A DNA stretch of 64,000 nt from Pararge aegeria (lineage: Eukaryota; Arthropoda; Insecta; Lepidoptera; Nymphalidae). Position 1 is the first letter of the stretch. The number at the start of each line of letters is the position of its first letter. The DNA is taken from NCBI RefSeq assembly GCF_905163445.1, contig NC_053182.1, forward strand, positions 2,108,001 through 2,172,000. The letters are read 5' to 3'. The notes under the pieces are model-generated. The model saw only the letters and a list, made by a program, of their open reading frames with translations. It had not been told where the DNA came from and made no database searches. Position numbers and translations under genes: made by a program. Below are positions 53,851 to 63,179 of this stretch, piece after piece.

Positions 53851-53929
53851 TTGAATGAAAAGGTGCTTGTTTAGTTGGCAATGCCCTGTTATCATCTTTA
53901 TTCTATTATTACAAATGCAAAAACTCCCA

Positions 53930-54120
53930 AAGAAAGGCGTAGCGATAACTTGGTCGTATATTCAAAGCGCGATTTAGTGACAAACAAATAAGCACGAATG
54001 CCAGGACAGAATAGAGTGAAATGTCGCCCTCGCACGGAATAATAAAACGGCTCTTGTGTTGTGCGCGGCGCACACCGACTGACTGTCTAAACTGCAGTCC
54101 GAGGATAGATGTGGTATTTA
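53930..54120. promoter_or_regulatory. Candidate non-coding block upstream of Sox21b
   Basis: Unique: AAAGCGCGATTTAGTGACAA, TTGTGCGCGGCGCACACCG. CpG-rich among AT-rich DNA; no coding frame. Confidence 0.22.
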
Positions 54121-54640
54121 TGAAAGAATCACATTTATCCTCAATTATTTTTTAACAAAATAAGGTGGTTTACCTTTGAATTTAAATGAGCAAAAAAATT
54201 CTGCTGTATAAAAATTCGGTGCCAAATAACATACTTTAAAGATGTATACCATTCGCTATAGTAGCTAGGAAAATACGTAGTAATTTGTATCGGCCAGGAT
54301 GGCAAAGTGGCGAAGTATATGATTTCCAAACAGATCGTAACTATACCTTCCAATGTCATGTCTCACTGCTGAAACGAAAACAAAAGTAAAAAATTACATC
54401 TGCTTTAATTCCGAATCTTTACTAATCTCGCGGGAGTCATGAGTTTTTGTAGGTGACAAGTAATTAAATCAAATCATTATCCTTTTATGATATTAGTATA
54501 TCTATGCTAATTAATGGGTGATATCATAATGATGATGATTTTAATATAAATAATTGTTAGTTTAATTTATTATTATTATAGTTGTATTTTTTTTTTCGAT
54601 TGATTTTTGTTAATCTAAGCATTTAAACTAAAATATTAAA
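54121..54640. other. No gene seen
   Basis: AT-rich; the minus ORF at 54141-54359 has no domain. Confidence 0.45.
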
Positions 54641-54644
54641 ATGT

Positions 54645-54865
54645 GGTCAGTGGACGGCTACGTATTTCCGTGGTGTTACCTGGTACAAGGTGCCAACTGA
54701 AAATCAGCGCTGTATGCTCCCACTGGCGCATGCAGCACAATGCTGAGCTGGCACCTTTTTTCCAGGTTGTGCCACACATAACATATTTGGTGTTGTGAAT
54801 ATTGTAATGTGTGGCGCAATGTAAAAAAAACTATTTTTCTTTCTTTCTTTTCTTTCTTAATCTAA
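54645..54865 (+). repeat. Repeat with long imperfect inverted structure
   Basis: TTACCTGGTACAAGGTGCCA with ATCAGCGCTGTATGC faces GCATGCAGCACAATGCTGAG with TGGCACCTTTTTTCCAGGT, an imperfect hairpin of about 40 bp per arm. An A-run and a TTTCTTTC tail follow. Looks like the structured end of a transposon. Confidence 0.5.
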
Positions 54866-54867
54866 AG

Positions 54868-55075
54868 ATCAAGGCACAGGTCTCCTGCCACAATCTGAAG
54901 GGCTTAGGTCGTAGTCCCCCACGCTGGCCTAGTGCGGATTGGTGGACTTTACACACCTTTGAGAACATTATGGAAAACTTTCAAACATGCAAGTTTCCTC
55001 ACGATATTTTCCTTCACCGTTGAAGCAAGAGATATTTTAACAGCTTCAAACGCACATAACTTAGAAAAGGCCCCC
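54868..55075 (-). mobile_element. SINE-B, head missing
   Basis: GTAGTCCCCCACGCTGGCC, GTGCGGATTGGTGGACTTT, TTTTCCTTCACCGTTGAAGC. Confidence 0.75.
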
Positions 55076-55204
55076 AATAGAGAAGCAGAAGTCCCAACCA
55101 CTAGGCTTTATTTCCTCTCTTTGTAATAAAACAAACTTTTATAGAAACTGATGCCTCCGCTTTTCCGCTCCGCTTAGCCGTAGCACAGTAAATATATAAC
55201 TTAT

Positions 55205-55330
55205 GCCCGTTTTCACTAACGAAGAACAAGGTAATACCTAAATTAGTAACGCCTAATCTAAGGAGATTCCTGAGCATTCATCAATCAGGCATCAGTTATC
55301 ACCTTAGAGTTGGTGAAACGTTAGTTTCTT
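55205..55330. mobile_element. Short MITE with CGTTTTCACTAAC / GTTGGTGAAACG ends
   Basis: The short form of the family at 28130 and 42820: GCCCGTTTTCACTAACG at left, TAGAGTTGGTGAAACGTTAG at right, interior AAGGTAATACCTAAATTAG. No ORF. Confidence 0.55.
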
Positions 55331-55349
55331 AACACACAACTTTCACATT

Positions 55350-55612
55350 TGACAGCAGGTTGGTGCAGTGCGCTGCGCTGTTTTCTGCGTACGATTTTTC
55401 GGTTCGATTCCCACAACTGGAAAAATGCTTGTGTGATGATCATGAATGTTTTCCAATGTCTGGGTGTTTATCTGTATATAATAAGTGTATATGTGTATTA
55501 TATTCATATAATTATTCATCAGCTATCTCAGTACTCATAACACAAGATACAAATACTTTGGGGCTCGATGGCGATGTGTGTATTGTCGTAGTTTATTTTA
55601 TTATTATTTTTT
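55350..55612 (+). mobile_element. SINE-A, diverged head
   Basis: Head GCAGGTTGGTGCAGTGCGC departs from the family while box B (GGTTCGATTCCC) and the body to TATTGTCGTAGTTTATT are kept. Confidence 0.8.
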
Positions 55613-55693
55613 AGTCAATTTAGACGATGCCTAGATTTAGTCAATATATTAAGTGCGGTCGTAGCGTAGTTGCGCTGCTCCAGCTAAAGTATT

Positions 55694-55815
55694 ACGTATC
55701 TCGCGACAGGCTTGCGACAGGCGTAAATCTTGCAATCATTTTTTTTTATTTATTGTACCGAAAAGTGACGTTTGTCAGCAGTGATTGCAAGATTTACGCC
55801 TGTCGCGAGATACGT
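55694..55815. repeat. Long inverted repeat with an 11-bp duplication in one arm
   Basis: Right arm 55782-55815 is the exact complement of 55694-55711 plus 55723-55738. The left arm alone carries an extra TTGCGACAGGC (55712-55722), repeating the CGACAGGC just before it. Loop of 43 bp. Confidence 0.85.
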
Positions 55816-56084
55816 TAGCACCCTGCAGATGTATCTTTTAAAGCAGCGTCTCTTGTGTAGCGGTGGTCACGGATTCCTTTATGGCGCTATTGATACGATA
55901 TTTTTATTTCCTCCGCTCAATACAGAGGCGCTCGCTTTGTGCGGACCTCTTCGTTTACTTCATAACGTAGGTATATACTAAGCGTGGGTAGCACTTTGCG
56001 GTATACTTTGTATTCCGTTAACGGGTAAATTCGAAGGGGTTACGTTCTTACTATATATTAATAACCTGAGTCTCATTGTTATTT

Positions 56085-56388
56085 TCTTTATTCCACTAAA
56101 AGTAATCCTTTGACTGCAATCTCATTTGATCGTAAGTGATGATGCAGTCCAAGATGGTAGCGGGCTAACCTGTTAGGGAGTATGGTATTCAAACCCATAA
56201 TCGGTTTCTACGCGACATCACAACGGAACACTAAATAGCTTTGCAGCACGTCTTTGTCGGTATGGTAACTAGCTACGGCCAAAGCCGTAACTTAAGAAAT
56301 TATAAATTCCTAAATTGCCTCTTCCCGTGCTTAAAGCAGCAGCTTAAAGCGTGCAGCGCTCACCGTTGCGCCAAGGAGGTAGTCAATA
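56085..56388 (-). mobile_element. SINE-C, complete
   Basis: TTTATTCCACTAAAAG tail, GATGGTAGCGGGCTAACC, ACCGTTGCGCCAAGGAGG head. It faces the next SINE-C head-to-head. Confidence 0.8.
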
Positions 56389-56394
56389 TAATAT

Positions 56395-56473
56395 TTGAAA
56401 TTTCTCCAGACCAGAGCAGGAGTGGGGGCTTTGGCCGTGGCTGGTTACCAAAGACGTGCCGCTAAGCGATTTA
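56395..56473 (+). mobile_element. SINE-C host copy, fragment 1
   Basis: GGGGGCTTTGGCCGTGGCTGG and GTGCCGCTAAGCGATTT, broken off by an insertion. Later fragments of the same copy are at 56841, 61375 and 61845. Confidence 0.7.
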
Positions 56474-56840
56474 TTATTATTATTATTACTCTTTATTTGT
56501 ACACCACATTAAGAATTATACGAGAAAAAAATAAACATAAAAATAGAAGTAGAATACAAAGGCGGCCTTATCGCTTAGTAGCGATCTCTGCCAGGCACCT
56601 TAGAATTAGGAAAAAAAAAGAGGAGAAGCAACTGCAGGTGGTACAAAATATAAAATAAATACATACGAATAACTAAATACTAATACATAAACTAATATAC
56701 ACAAATACATCTAGTATATAATAAATATTATAAAAAAAAAACCTATAATAAACTATATACCATAAAATAAATATTTAGATAAAAGTAAATAAATACTATT
56801 ACACATCGCCTTCAGTTTGACAAATAATAAAACTTAACGG
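56474..56840 (-). mobile_element. Retrotransposon tail inserted in SINE-C
   Basis: (ATT)n, CTCTTTATTTGTACACCAC, AAGGCGGCCTTATCGCTTAG: reversed relative of 28500-28645, ending in A/T-rich DNA with no coding frame. Confidence 0.55.
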
Positions 56841-56861
56841 AATTTAGTGTTTCGGTGCGAT
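56841..56861 (+). mobile_element. SINE-C host copy, fragment 2
   Basis: AATTTAGTGTTTCGGTGCGAT, 21 bp between two insertions, matching the SINE-C body at 6603-6624. Confidence 0.7.
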
Positions 56862-56961
56862 ACTGGAAGATGCTGCACAGTACACAACAGCAATACACAC
56901 TCAAAGCCTATATGAAGAATTAGTTGATAGGGCCCCGCAGTTGGTTACTGCCGCTGCTGAC

Positions 56962-58134
56962 ATGTCTACTGTTAATACTGACTTATCCAAATTATTGATA
57001 GTAAACTCAGATACAACAGTGGTCCATACCTGCAGCAGTAGGAAGCTAAAAAAGTATATAAAATTAAACCGTTACATAAGAAAAACCCAGAAGCTGTTAA
57101 AAATTCATAAAAAATCTGCTAAGTCTCTAAGACCAAAAAAGGAACGTTTAGAGTTATTAAATGAAATTAAAATGTATAGTTCACAGTTAGAAAATAATAG
57201 AGTAAGTTATGAATCTGACACACAGATCTTAGAAGCACAAATAGCCAGATTACAGACCTCTTTGCGTACACTGGCAGCTAAGTATGACATATATAAAAGG
57301 AAAATGATATCTGAGTACACGCAGACTTCAGATGAACTTAGAAATCAGCCTGAACACAACAGTGGTAAAGCCACTTCATTATGCACCCATAGTTTTCATA
57401 GTAAATGTAGTCGTCCACAGTCTGTGTCACCAGTATCATCACCATCTTGTGTAAGGAATATGTGTGTCAGGTTAAGTAACTCAAAACCAAATATAAATAT
57501 TAATAATTCCTTTATTCCATCTGTTACTCATAGTACCAACTCAACAAAAACATTTATGTACAGCGATGAAATTGGATGTAACATGGGCTTATATCTTAAC
57601 TCACAGTTAAACGGACACACAGTTTTGAACTTCTGTTTACCCAAATCAGATTTTAAAAGTATTGTAGCTGCTATTTGTAAAAATAGGAATTTGTATGATT
57701 CTAAAACTAATTTAATTATCCTAATAGGAAATAGAGGAAATGTCAACAAACCCGATCTAATTAAACTTTTTGATTCTCTAAATACTTTAAATGTAAATAG
57801 TATAGTATTGTACACATTTCCTTATTGTGATAGTTTGCCACACCAAGAAAATACTATTAGATATAATTTAAACATGACTTTGTACAACTTATGTACATAT
57901 AATAAAAAATTTCATATTATTGACTTTAGCAAGTGTGCTAGTCCTTCTTATAATTTGTACCGAGATAGGTATTACCTATCACACTATTTTAAACGACAGA
58001 TAGCTGTTTCGCTATCATATTTTTTTACAATTACAGCCAAGAACTTGGCTAAACAAGCTGCTTTTATTGAGCAGTGTAATAATTCTGACATTAACACCTT
58101 GGAAATAATTCCAAGTCATTCTACTTTAAACTAG
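56962..58134 (+). CDS. CR1-I LINE ORF1 protein (coiled coil plus SGNH-like domain)
   Basis: ORF1 proteins bind the element RNA and form the retrotransposition particle. The first ATG in the open frame is 56962 (MSTVNTDLSK, 390 aa), but the frame runs open to the insertion edge at 56862, encoding LEDAAQYTTAIHTQ and on, so the true N-terminus is missing. A lysine-rich stretch is followed by a predicted coiled coil (residues about 58-118, LRPKKERLELL to AKYDIYKRKM), a serine-rich linker, then an esterase-like region from about 198: YSDEIG, LIILIGNRGNV, and RDRYYLSHYFKRQIA near 350-365. In related families the first motif is a GDS/SDS nucleophile; here Asp is followed by Glu, so hydrolase activity is doubtful. 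It ends STLN then TAG. The last seven sense bases are T TTA AAC. Confidence 0.85.
   Translation: MSTVNTDLSKLLIVNSDTTVVHTCSSRKLKKYIKLNRYIRKTQKLLKIHKKSAKSLRPKKERLELLNEIKMYSSQLENNRVSYESDTQILEAQIARLQTSLRTLAAKYDIYKRKMISEYTQTSDELRNQPEHNSGKATSLCTHSFHSKCSRPQSVSPVSSPSCVRNMCVRLSNSKPNININNSFIPSVTHSTNSTKTFMYSDEIGCNMGLYLNSQLNGHTVLNFCLPKSDFKSIVAAICKNRNLYDSKTNLIILIGNRGNVNKPDLIKLFDSLNTLNVNSIVLYTFPYCDSLPHQENTIRYNLNMTLYNLCTYNKKFHIIDFSKCASPSYNLYRDRYYLSHYFKRQIAVSLSYFFTITAKNLAKQAAFIEQCNNSDINTLEIIPSHSTLN
58125..58131 (+). promoter_or_regulatory. Candidate -1 ribosomal frameshift site (T TTA AAC)
   Basis: TTTAAAC lies with TTA and AAC in the ORF1 frame, directly before the TAG stop. A one-base slip back enters the ORF2 frame (CTA GTT AAG), which stays open from 58095 on. 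A weak hairpin AGAGG-TTT-CCTCT (58148-58160) follows 16 nt later; no stronger stimulator was found by eye. Confidence 0.55.
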
Positions 58135-61103
58135 TTAAGGAGACAACAGAGGTTTCCTCTTGCTTAGATAAACAGACAACTGAGACTATCTCTGGCATAT
58201 ACAATATAAATTATATTAAGGCATTGCACAATTTAAAAGTAAACCAAAAAATATACAAAAAATCTAATTCTAATCATATCAACTTGGTTCACCAAAATAT
58301 TCAATGTATTAAAGGAAAGGACTTAGAGATTGAATTATTTTTGAATGATTTCAACATTAATATTTTATGTATAACTGAACACTGGTTGAAGACTCATGAA
58401 TACTTGTTTAATTTTGGTAACCACCAGGTTGGTAGTTCGTTCACCAGAGTTACTGCAATTCATGGAGGCTCTTTAATACTATTAAATAAAAATTTAAAAT
58501 TTAAAAACAGAAATGATATTGTGAGCCTGTCTGTTGAACGGACAATAGAGCTAGCCTCGGTCGAATTAGAGCAATTAATAATTGTCACTGTATATAGACC
58601 ACCCTTGTCAAACTTTGAACTTTTTGAAAAGGTAATGGATGAAGTGTTATTTAAAATATCAAAGTCAAATAAAAAGTTAATAGTTTGCGGGGACTTTAAT
58701 GTAAACATCTTAGAACGTAATTATTTAAGTGTTAATTTATTAAATTTATTTAAAACATACAATCTTACAAATATGTTCATGGAACCAACAAGAATTACTG
58801 CCACTAGCGCCACATGTTTGGATAACATTTTTACGAATATAATCCCAATAAGTAAACACATAATTAATAAATTAGATTCTGATCATTGTGGTCAATTAAT
58901 TCAATTTGAAAATGTGAAGAAAAATGTCTCCAAACATAAAATTACTTTTGTACCAGTGACATCAAACCGCATAGAGAAAATGAGAACTAGCCTCGTCAAA
59001 GACCTCCCGTTCTTACAATCGGGGACAAGTCCGAATGAGATGTACAGCTGTTTTTTCAACACGTTTCAACGACTATTTAATTCTATATTCACTAGTAAGT
59101 CGGTTGTGGTGACTGATGCTTTAGTTTTTAGTGAGTGGGCATCAATTGAACTGCATAAGAGTAGGCAAAAAATGTACGAACTTTATGCAGAACGTCAATA
59201 CAATACTGATGCTGAGTTTAGAGATTGTGTTAAATTATGTTCCAGTAGTTTTAAACGCGATTGCTTCTTGGAAAAGTCCCGATACATACAGAATAAAATA
59301 AAAAATAGCAATAACGTAATCAAAACTACTTGGAAAATAATTAATGAGGAGACGGGAAGAGTACCACCGCGGCATAATAACTTTAAACTTAATGTAGATA
59401 ATAAAGACTTAACATCTGATTTCGAGGTGGCTACTGCTTTTGAAATCTTTTTTACTAACATTCCTATCTCCACCACTAAATCATTGAACTCTTCACCAGA
59501 TATTGCTCTCTCTCTATTGAAGAATAACGTGCCTGAGTGTAAAAACGCTTTTAAATTCAGCCATGTTAGTGGCTCTGACGTTATTAAAGCGTTTAAATTA
59601 TTAAATAATAAAAAAACAAGTGACTTGTGGGGCATTTCCGTTGAAGTTCTCAAATCACTAATTGATATCGTTGCACCCGATTTAGCATTAATATTTAATA
59701 ACTGTATAGATTGTGGTGTGTTTCCTGACTTAATGAAACATAGTAAAATAGTTCCTTTGTTTAAATCGGGTAGTACTTCTGACCCCACTAACTTCAGACC
59801 AATATCAGTACTGCCCACTTTCAGTAAAGTTTTTGAAAAACTTATTTTAAATCAGTTACTTGCCTATTTTCATAAGTATGATTTACTCCACGTTAAACAA
59901 TTTGGTTTTACACGGGGTCGCTCAACTATCGACGCTGGTGTTGAGCTAATACATAATATATTTGAAGCTTGGGAGGAGTCACATGATGCACTTGGTGTGT
60001 TCTGTGATTTGTCTAAGGCGTTTGATTGTGTTGTACATGAAACGTTAGTCAGAAAACTACACCACTATGGAATTCAGGGTGTAGCTCTCGACTTGATTAG
60101 TTACTACTTGCGTGATAGGGTGCAAATGGTAGACGTTAATGGAAAGCGGTCTAATGGGTCATTTGTGAAAATTGGTGTTCCACAGGGTTCTATATTAGGA
60201 CCTTTTCTATTCCTTATTTACATTAATGACCTGCCTTACCTTGTTAAGGACAATCACGGGATAGTATTGTTTGCTGATGATACATCACTTATGTTCAAAA
60301 TTAAGAGACGTGAATTAGCTTTAGACGATGTAAACAACTATCTCGCTAAAGTAGTACAATGGTTTGAAGCTAATAATTTAGTTTTAAATGAAAATAAAAC
60401 TAAGTGCATAAAATTCACATTACCAAATGTTAAACATGTAAAAACCACTATACTACTTAATAATGAGGAATTGAATCCGGTGGATACAACAGTATTTCTA
60501 GGAATAACGTTAGATGCTAAACTTCAATGGGGCCCTCATGTAAATAATTTATCGAACAGGCTTAGTTCTGCTGCCTATGCAGTAAAGAAGATACGCCACC
60601 TGACAGACATAGAAACTGCTAGGCTAGTCTATTTTAGTTACTTTCACAGCATTATGTCATATGGAATATTACTATGGGGTAATGCTGCTGATATTGGCAC
60701 TATTTTCGTGCTGCAGAAGAAGGCTGTTCGTGCGATCTATAAAATGGGTCCGAGAGAGTCATTGAAAGATAAATTTAAAGATGTTAAAATAATGACACTC
60801 TATAGCCAATACATATTTGAAAATTTAATGTATGTTCACAAAAATATATCAAAATTTAAAAGAAAATGTGACTGCAATAATTTGAACGTTAGAAGCAAAA
60901 ATAAACTTGCAGTGCAGTACACTAGACTACACAAAATAAGCAATTCATTTAAAGGAAATTGTATACAATTTTACAATAAATTACCGGTTGATATCTTGGG
61001 GATGTCACTAAAGAAGTTCAAAGTTTGTATTAAGCGAAAGCTTATAGAAAAGTCCTATTATAGTATAAAGGATTACGTAAACGATAAAAAAGCTTGGGTG
61101 TAA
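58131..61103 (+). CDS. CR1-I LINE ORF2: endonuclease and reverse transcriptase
   Basis: The catalytic protein of the element: it nicks target DNA and reverse-transcribes the RNA there. The N-terminal APE-type endonuclease shows HQNIQCI, the catalytic CITEHW, YRPP, CGDFNVN and DSDHCGQ near the TTG at 58224 (residues about 20-235 counted from it). The reverse transcriptase follows with FRPISVLP, QFGFTRGRSTID, CDLSKAFDCV, PQGSILGPFLF, catalytic FADDTS and FLGITLD (about 525-755), then a C-terminal domain ending NDKKAWV. About 960-990 aa, normal for CR1. There is no in-frame ATG before 58635, inside the endonuclease, so translation must come from frameshifting, reinitiation or a non-ATG codon such as TTG 58224. 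The overlap with ORF1 is 58095-58134. Confidence 0.93.
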   Translation, partial: LVKETTEVSSCLDKQTTETISGIYNINYIKALHNLKVNQKIYKKSNSNHINLVHQNIQCIKGKDLEIELFLNDFNINILCITEHWLKTHEYLFNFGNHQVGSSFTRVTAIHGGSLILLNKNLKFKNRNDIVSLSVERTIELASVELEQLIIVTVYRPPLSNFELFEKVMDEVLFKISKSNKKLIVCGDFNVNILERNYLSVNLLNLFKTYNLTNMFMEPTRITATSATCLDNIFTNIIPISKHIINKLDSDHCGQLIQFENVKKNVSKHKITFVPVTSNRIEKMRTSLVKDLPFLQSGTSPNEMYSCFFNTFQRLFNSIFTSKSVVVTDALVFSEWASIELHKSRQKMYELYAERQYNTDAEFRDCVKLCSSSFKRDCFLEKSRYIQNKIKNSNNVIKTTWKIINEETGRVPPRHNNFKLNVDNKDLTSDFEVATAFEIFFTNIPISTTKSLNSSPDIALSLLKNNVPECKNAFKFSHVSGSDVIKAFKLLNNKKTSDLWGISVEVLKSLIDIVAPDLALIFNNCIDCGVFPDLMKHSKIVPLFKSGSTSDPTNFRPISVLPTFSKVFEKLILNQLLAYFHKYDLLHVKQFGFTRGRSTIDAGVELIHNIFEAWEESHDALGVFCDLSKAFDCVVHETLVRKLHHYGIQGVALDLISYYLRDRVQMVDVNGKRSNGSFVKIGVPQGSILGPFLFLIYINDLPYLVKDNHGIVLFADDTSLMFKIKRRELALDDVNNYLAKVVQWFEANNLVLNENKTKCIKFTLPNVKHVKTTILLNNEELNPVDTTVFLGITLDAKLQWGPHVNNLSNRLSSAAYAVKKIRHLTDIETARLVYFSYFHSIMSYGILLWGNAADIGTIFVLQKKAVRAIYKMGPRESLKDKFKDVKIMTLYSQYIFENLMYVHKNISKFKRKCDCNNLNVRSKNKLAVQYTRLHKISNSFKGNCIQFYNKLPVDILGMSLKKFKVCIKRKLIEKSYYSIKDYVNDKKAWV

Positions 61104-61374
61104 ACAATTGCTCAAACCAGGTTGCTTCTTAAATATTTTCTAATGACAATGTGAGATGGTGATAACAAAAAGAACACCCGGCTAAGTTTGTTGTGGGCTT
61201 CTTCTTAGACCAGGGCGCGATTGGAACCCTCGTAGCTTTAGTTTTAAGTTTACGATTGTAGTTATCGCCATCACTACTCACTGCTATGTACACATTTTGT
61301 ATATAATAACGCATCAAAAGTGCCATCTATGTGCCTATTTGAATACAGATATATTTGACTTTGACTTTGACTTT

Positions 61375-61440
61375 GATGTCGCGTAGAAACCGATTAGGGT
61401 TATGACTACCATACTCCCTAACAGGCTAGCACGCTACCAT
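61375..61440 (+). mobile_element. SINE-C host copy, fragment 3
   Basis: GATGTCGCGTAGAAACCGATT to GCACGCTACCATA resumes the SINE-C exactly where fragment 2 stopped. Confidence 0.7.
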
Positions 61441-61842
61441 ATTTGACGGCCGATTGGAGCAGTTTACAGCGATCCTGCTCTCAGAGTCCAAGGCCGTGGG
61501 TTCGATTCCCACAACTGGAAAAATGTTCGTGTGATGAGCATGAATGTTTTTCAATGTCTGGGTGTTTAAATGCATATTCTAAGTATTTATGTATATTATT
61601 TATAAAGCCGGCAACGCATCGGTGGCTCCTTTGGTGCTGCAGATGTTTATGGGCGGCGTTGATCACTTACCATCAGGTGACCCACTTGCTCGTTTGCTTT
61701 GTTTATTAATAAAAAATAAAAATAAAATTACAAAAAATATTCATCAGTCATCTTAGTACCCATAACACAAGCTACGCTTACTTTGGGGCTAGATGGCGAT
61801 GTGTGTATTGTCGTAGTATATTTATTATTATTATTATTATTA
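61441..61842 (+). mobile_element. SINE-A inserted in SINE-C and itself interrupted
   Basis: Head GGCCGATTGGAGCAG to AAGTATTTATGTATATT, then an insertion (61607-61732), then ATTCATCAGTCATCTTAG to TTGTCGTAGTATATTTATT and (ATT)n. Confidence 0.85.
61607..61732 (+). mobile_element. Retrotransposon 3' end inside SINE-A
   Basis: GCCGGCAACGCATCGGTGG, GGGCGGCGTTGATCACTTAC, CATCAGGTGACCCACTTGC then an AATAAAAAT-rich end. A TTATAAA/TTACAAA pair at the edges may be the target duplication. RTE-like by its tail; uncertain. Confidence 0.55.
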
Positions 61843-61844
61843 CT

Positions 61845-61915
61845 TTATTAGACCGCATCATCACTTACCACCAGGTGAGATTGCACTTGTACTAACTAAC
61901 TTGTACTAGAAAAAA
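61845..61915 (+). mobile_element. SINE-C host copy, fragment 4
   Basis: TTAGACCGCATCATCACTTAC, CCAGGTGAGATTGCA and CTAACTTGTACTAG complete the SINE-C tail. Confidence 0.7.
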
Positions 61916-62685
61916 AAGGTCTGTGCTCCGACGTGGCTAGTTAATAGACTGATAACGTTATAACGTTGTGTTATATATTTGGGTCCCTACTGAAAAATAG
62001 ACTTGCAGTATTCCGCCAGGTACCTACTGACATGATACTGGAACAAGGCTACCCCATTGGCCACAACGACGCATTATACATGAATTTCGAATTTCGAATT
62101 TCCATAAAGGTGAGACATAGACACATAAGTCGATTCCTTGGCAGCTAGGTATCGCCGCAATAAATCACAGTAAGCGTAAATAGATGCACAACCTCACGGC
62201 GGCCCGTTTGAAAACATAAAACTGAGGCTTAAACCCGCAATAACAATAAGTTACAGCTTATGGCCCCTTTACAGCGCACGACCTTTTAATGACGCTAAGA
62301 AAATAAAAGAGGTCATTAATATATGAGTATCTATCTCGCAACGTAAATCGCAAAGTATCTATCTCGCGACGTAAAAAAAATATGACAGATATTTTTACAA
62401 AGAAAAACCAGGTGGTTAATTTCAATACCAGGTATCCTAACAGACATCTAAACAAACTCTTACTTCCCGTTTCAAAAACTGCTTCTTATCGCAAAAATTG
62501 TTATTGTATGTCTATGAAAATATACAACAATTTAAAAAAAAAATCTATAGGTTATTCAGATTTTACGCTAGTGAGGTTTTTTTTAGACATCGCCCTCACT
62601 TATAATCAGTAGAGATATGCACAGCATAGCATGAATACGAATACGAATAACAAACCGGTTAAATACCGGTAAGTACAAAGTGAAA
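61916..62685. other. No gene seen
   Basis: Unique AT-rich DNA. ATCTATCTCGC followed by ACGTAAA occurs twice at about 62331 and 62356, a small direct repeat. ORFs at 61966 and 62382 lack domains. Confidence 0.45.
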
Positions 62686-62689
62686 AAAG

Positions 62690-62850
62690 GTCTTAATATT
62701 TTCACAAGGGATTATCTAACTGCGCGTCCCAAAATGGGGCGCTAAACTCCCAATTCTGGGCGCTGTTGGCCTCTTTTCACGAACCAGGCTGACCTTTGCT
62801 AATCAGTTGGGCAGCAAAAACAAACTATTAATTTATTAAGAGCACTAACA
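62690..62850. promoter_or_regulatory. Candidate conserved non-coding block
   Basis: Unique: TGCGCGTCCCAAAATGGGGC, CAATTCTGGGCGCTGTTGGC, GCTGACCTTTGCTAATCAG. GC-richer than its flanks; no coding frame. Confidence 0.25.
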
Positions 62851-63179
62851 ACATGCATATTACACGTTTTTAAACAAAGCACACACACAAAAACGTGGAC
62901 TGATATGCACGTCAATTACAAGTGCACATAGCATTGACAAAGCGTCGTGTAAACATCATTTGACAAAAAATTTAATTCACCAATAAGTGTTCGGTGAGTT
63001 TTTTTCCTAAAAGCTTGAGGTGGGTGAGTCATGAAAGATATAGATGTTTAGTAACAGACTTACAAAAATACTAGCAAATTTCTAACTTTACTTGGAACAG
63101 ACTTAAAAATATTGTAGAAAATATTTACTTCTTGCTTTTTAGTTGTATAACAAAGTCGGTTCTTTTTTGTCAAAAAAAA

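Larger units (their letters stand above)
56862..61374 (+). mobile_element. CR1-clade LINE (CR1-I), 5'-truncated, both ORFs open
   Basis: A 4.5-kb non-LTR retrotransposon with ORF1 (to 58134), ORF2 (to 61103), a UTR and a TTTGAC tandem tail at about 61354-61374. The ORF1 frame is already open at the first base, so the copy is truncated inside ORF1 rather than starting there. SINE-C sequence continues on both sides (GCGAT / GATGTCGCG), sharing at most GAT as a target duplication, as expected for CR1. Open reading frames over 4.2 kb imply a recent insertion. Clade is from RT motifs, the SGNH-like ORF1 and the tandem-repeat 3' end; Daphne/Zenon-like rather than jockey. Confidence 0.9.

Noticed and set aside
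56941..56961. ORF1 start at the TTG at 56941
   Set aside because: The first ATG is 56962 and the frame is open further upstream to the insertion edge, so TTG 56941 has no special standing.
59195..59818. 207-codon minus-strand ORF inside the LINE, and others at 57528-57815 and 58460-58708
   Set aside because: Antisense shadows of the LINE ORFs, whose endonuclease and RT motifs are all on the plus strand.
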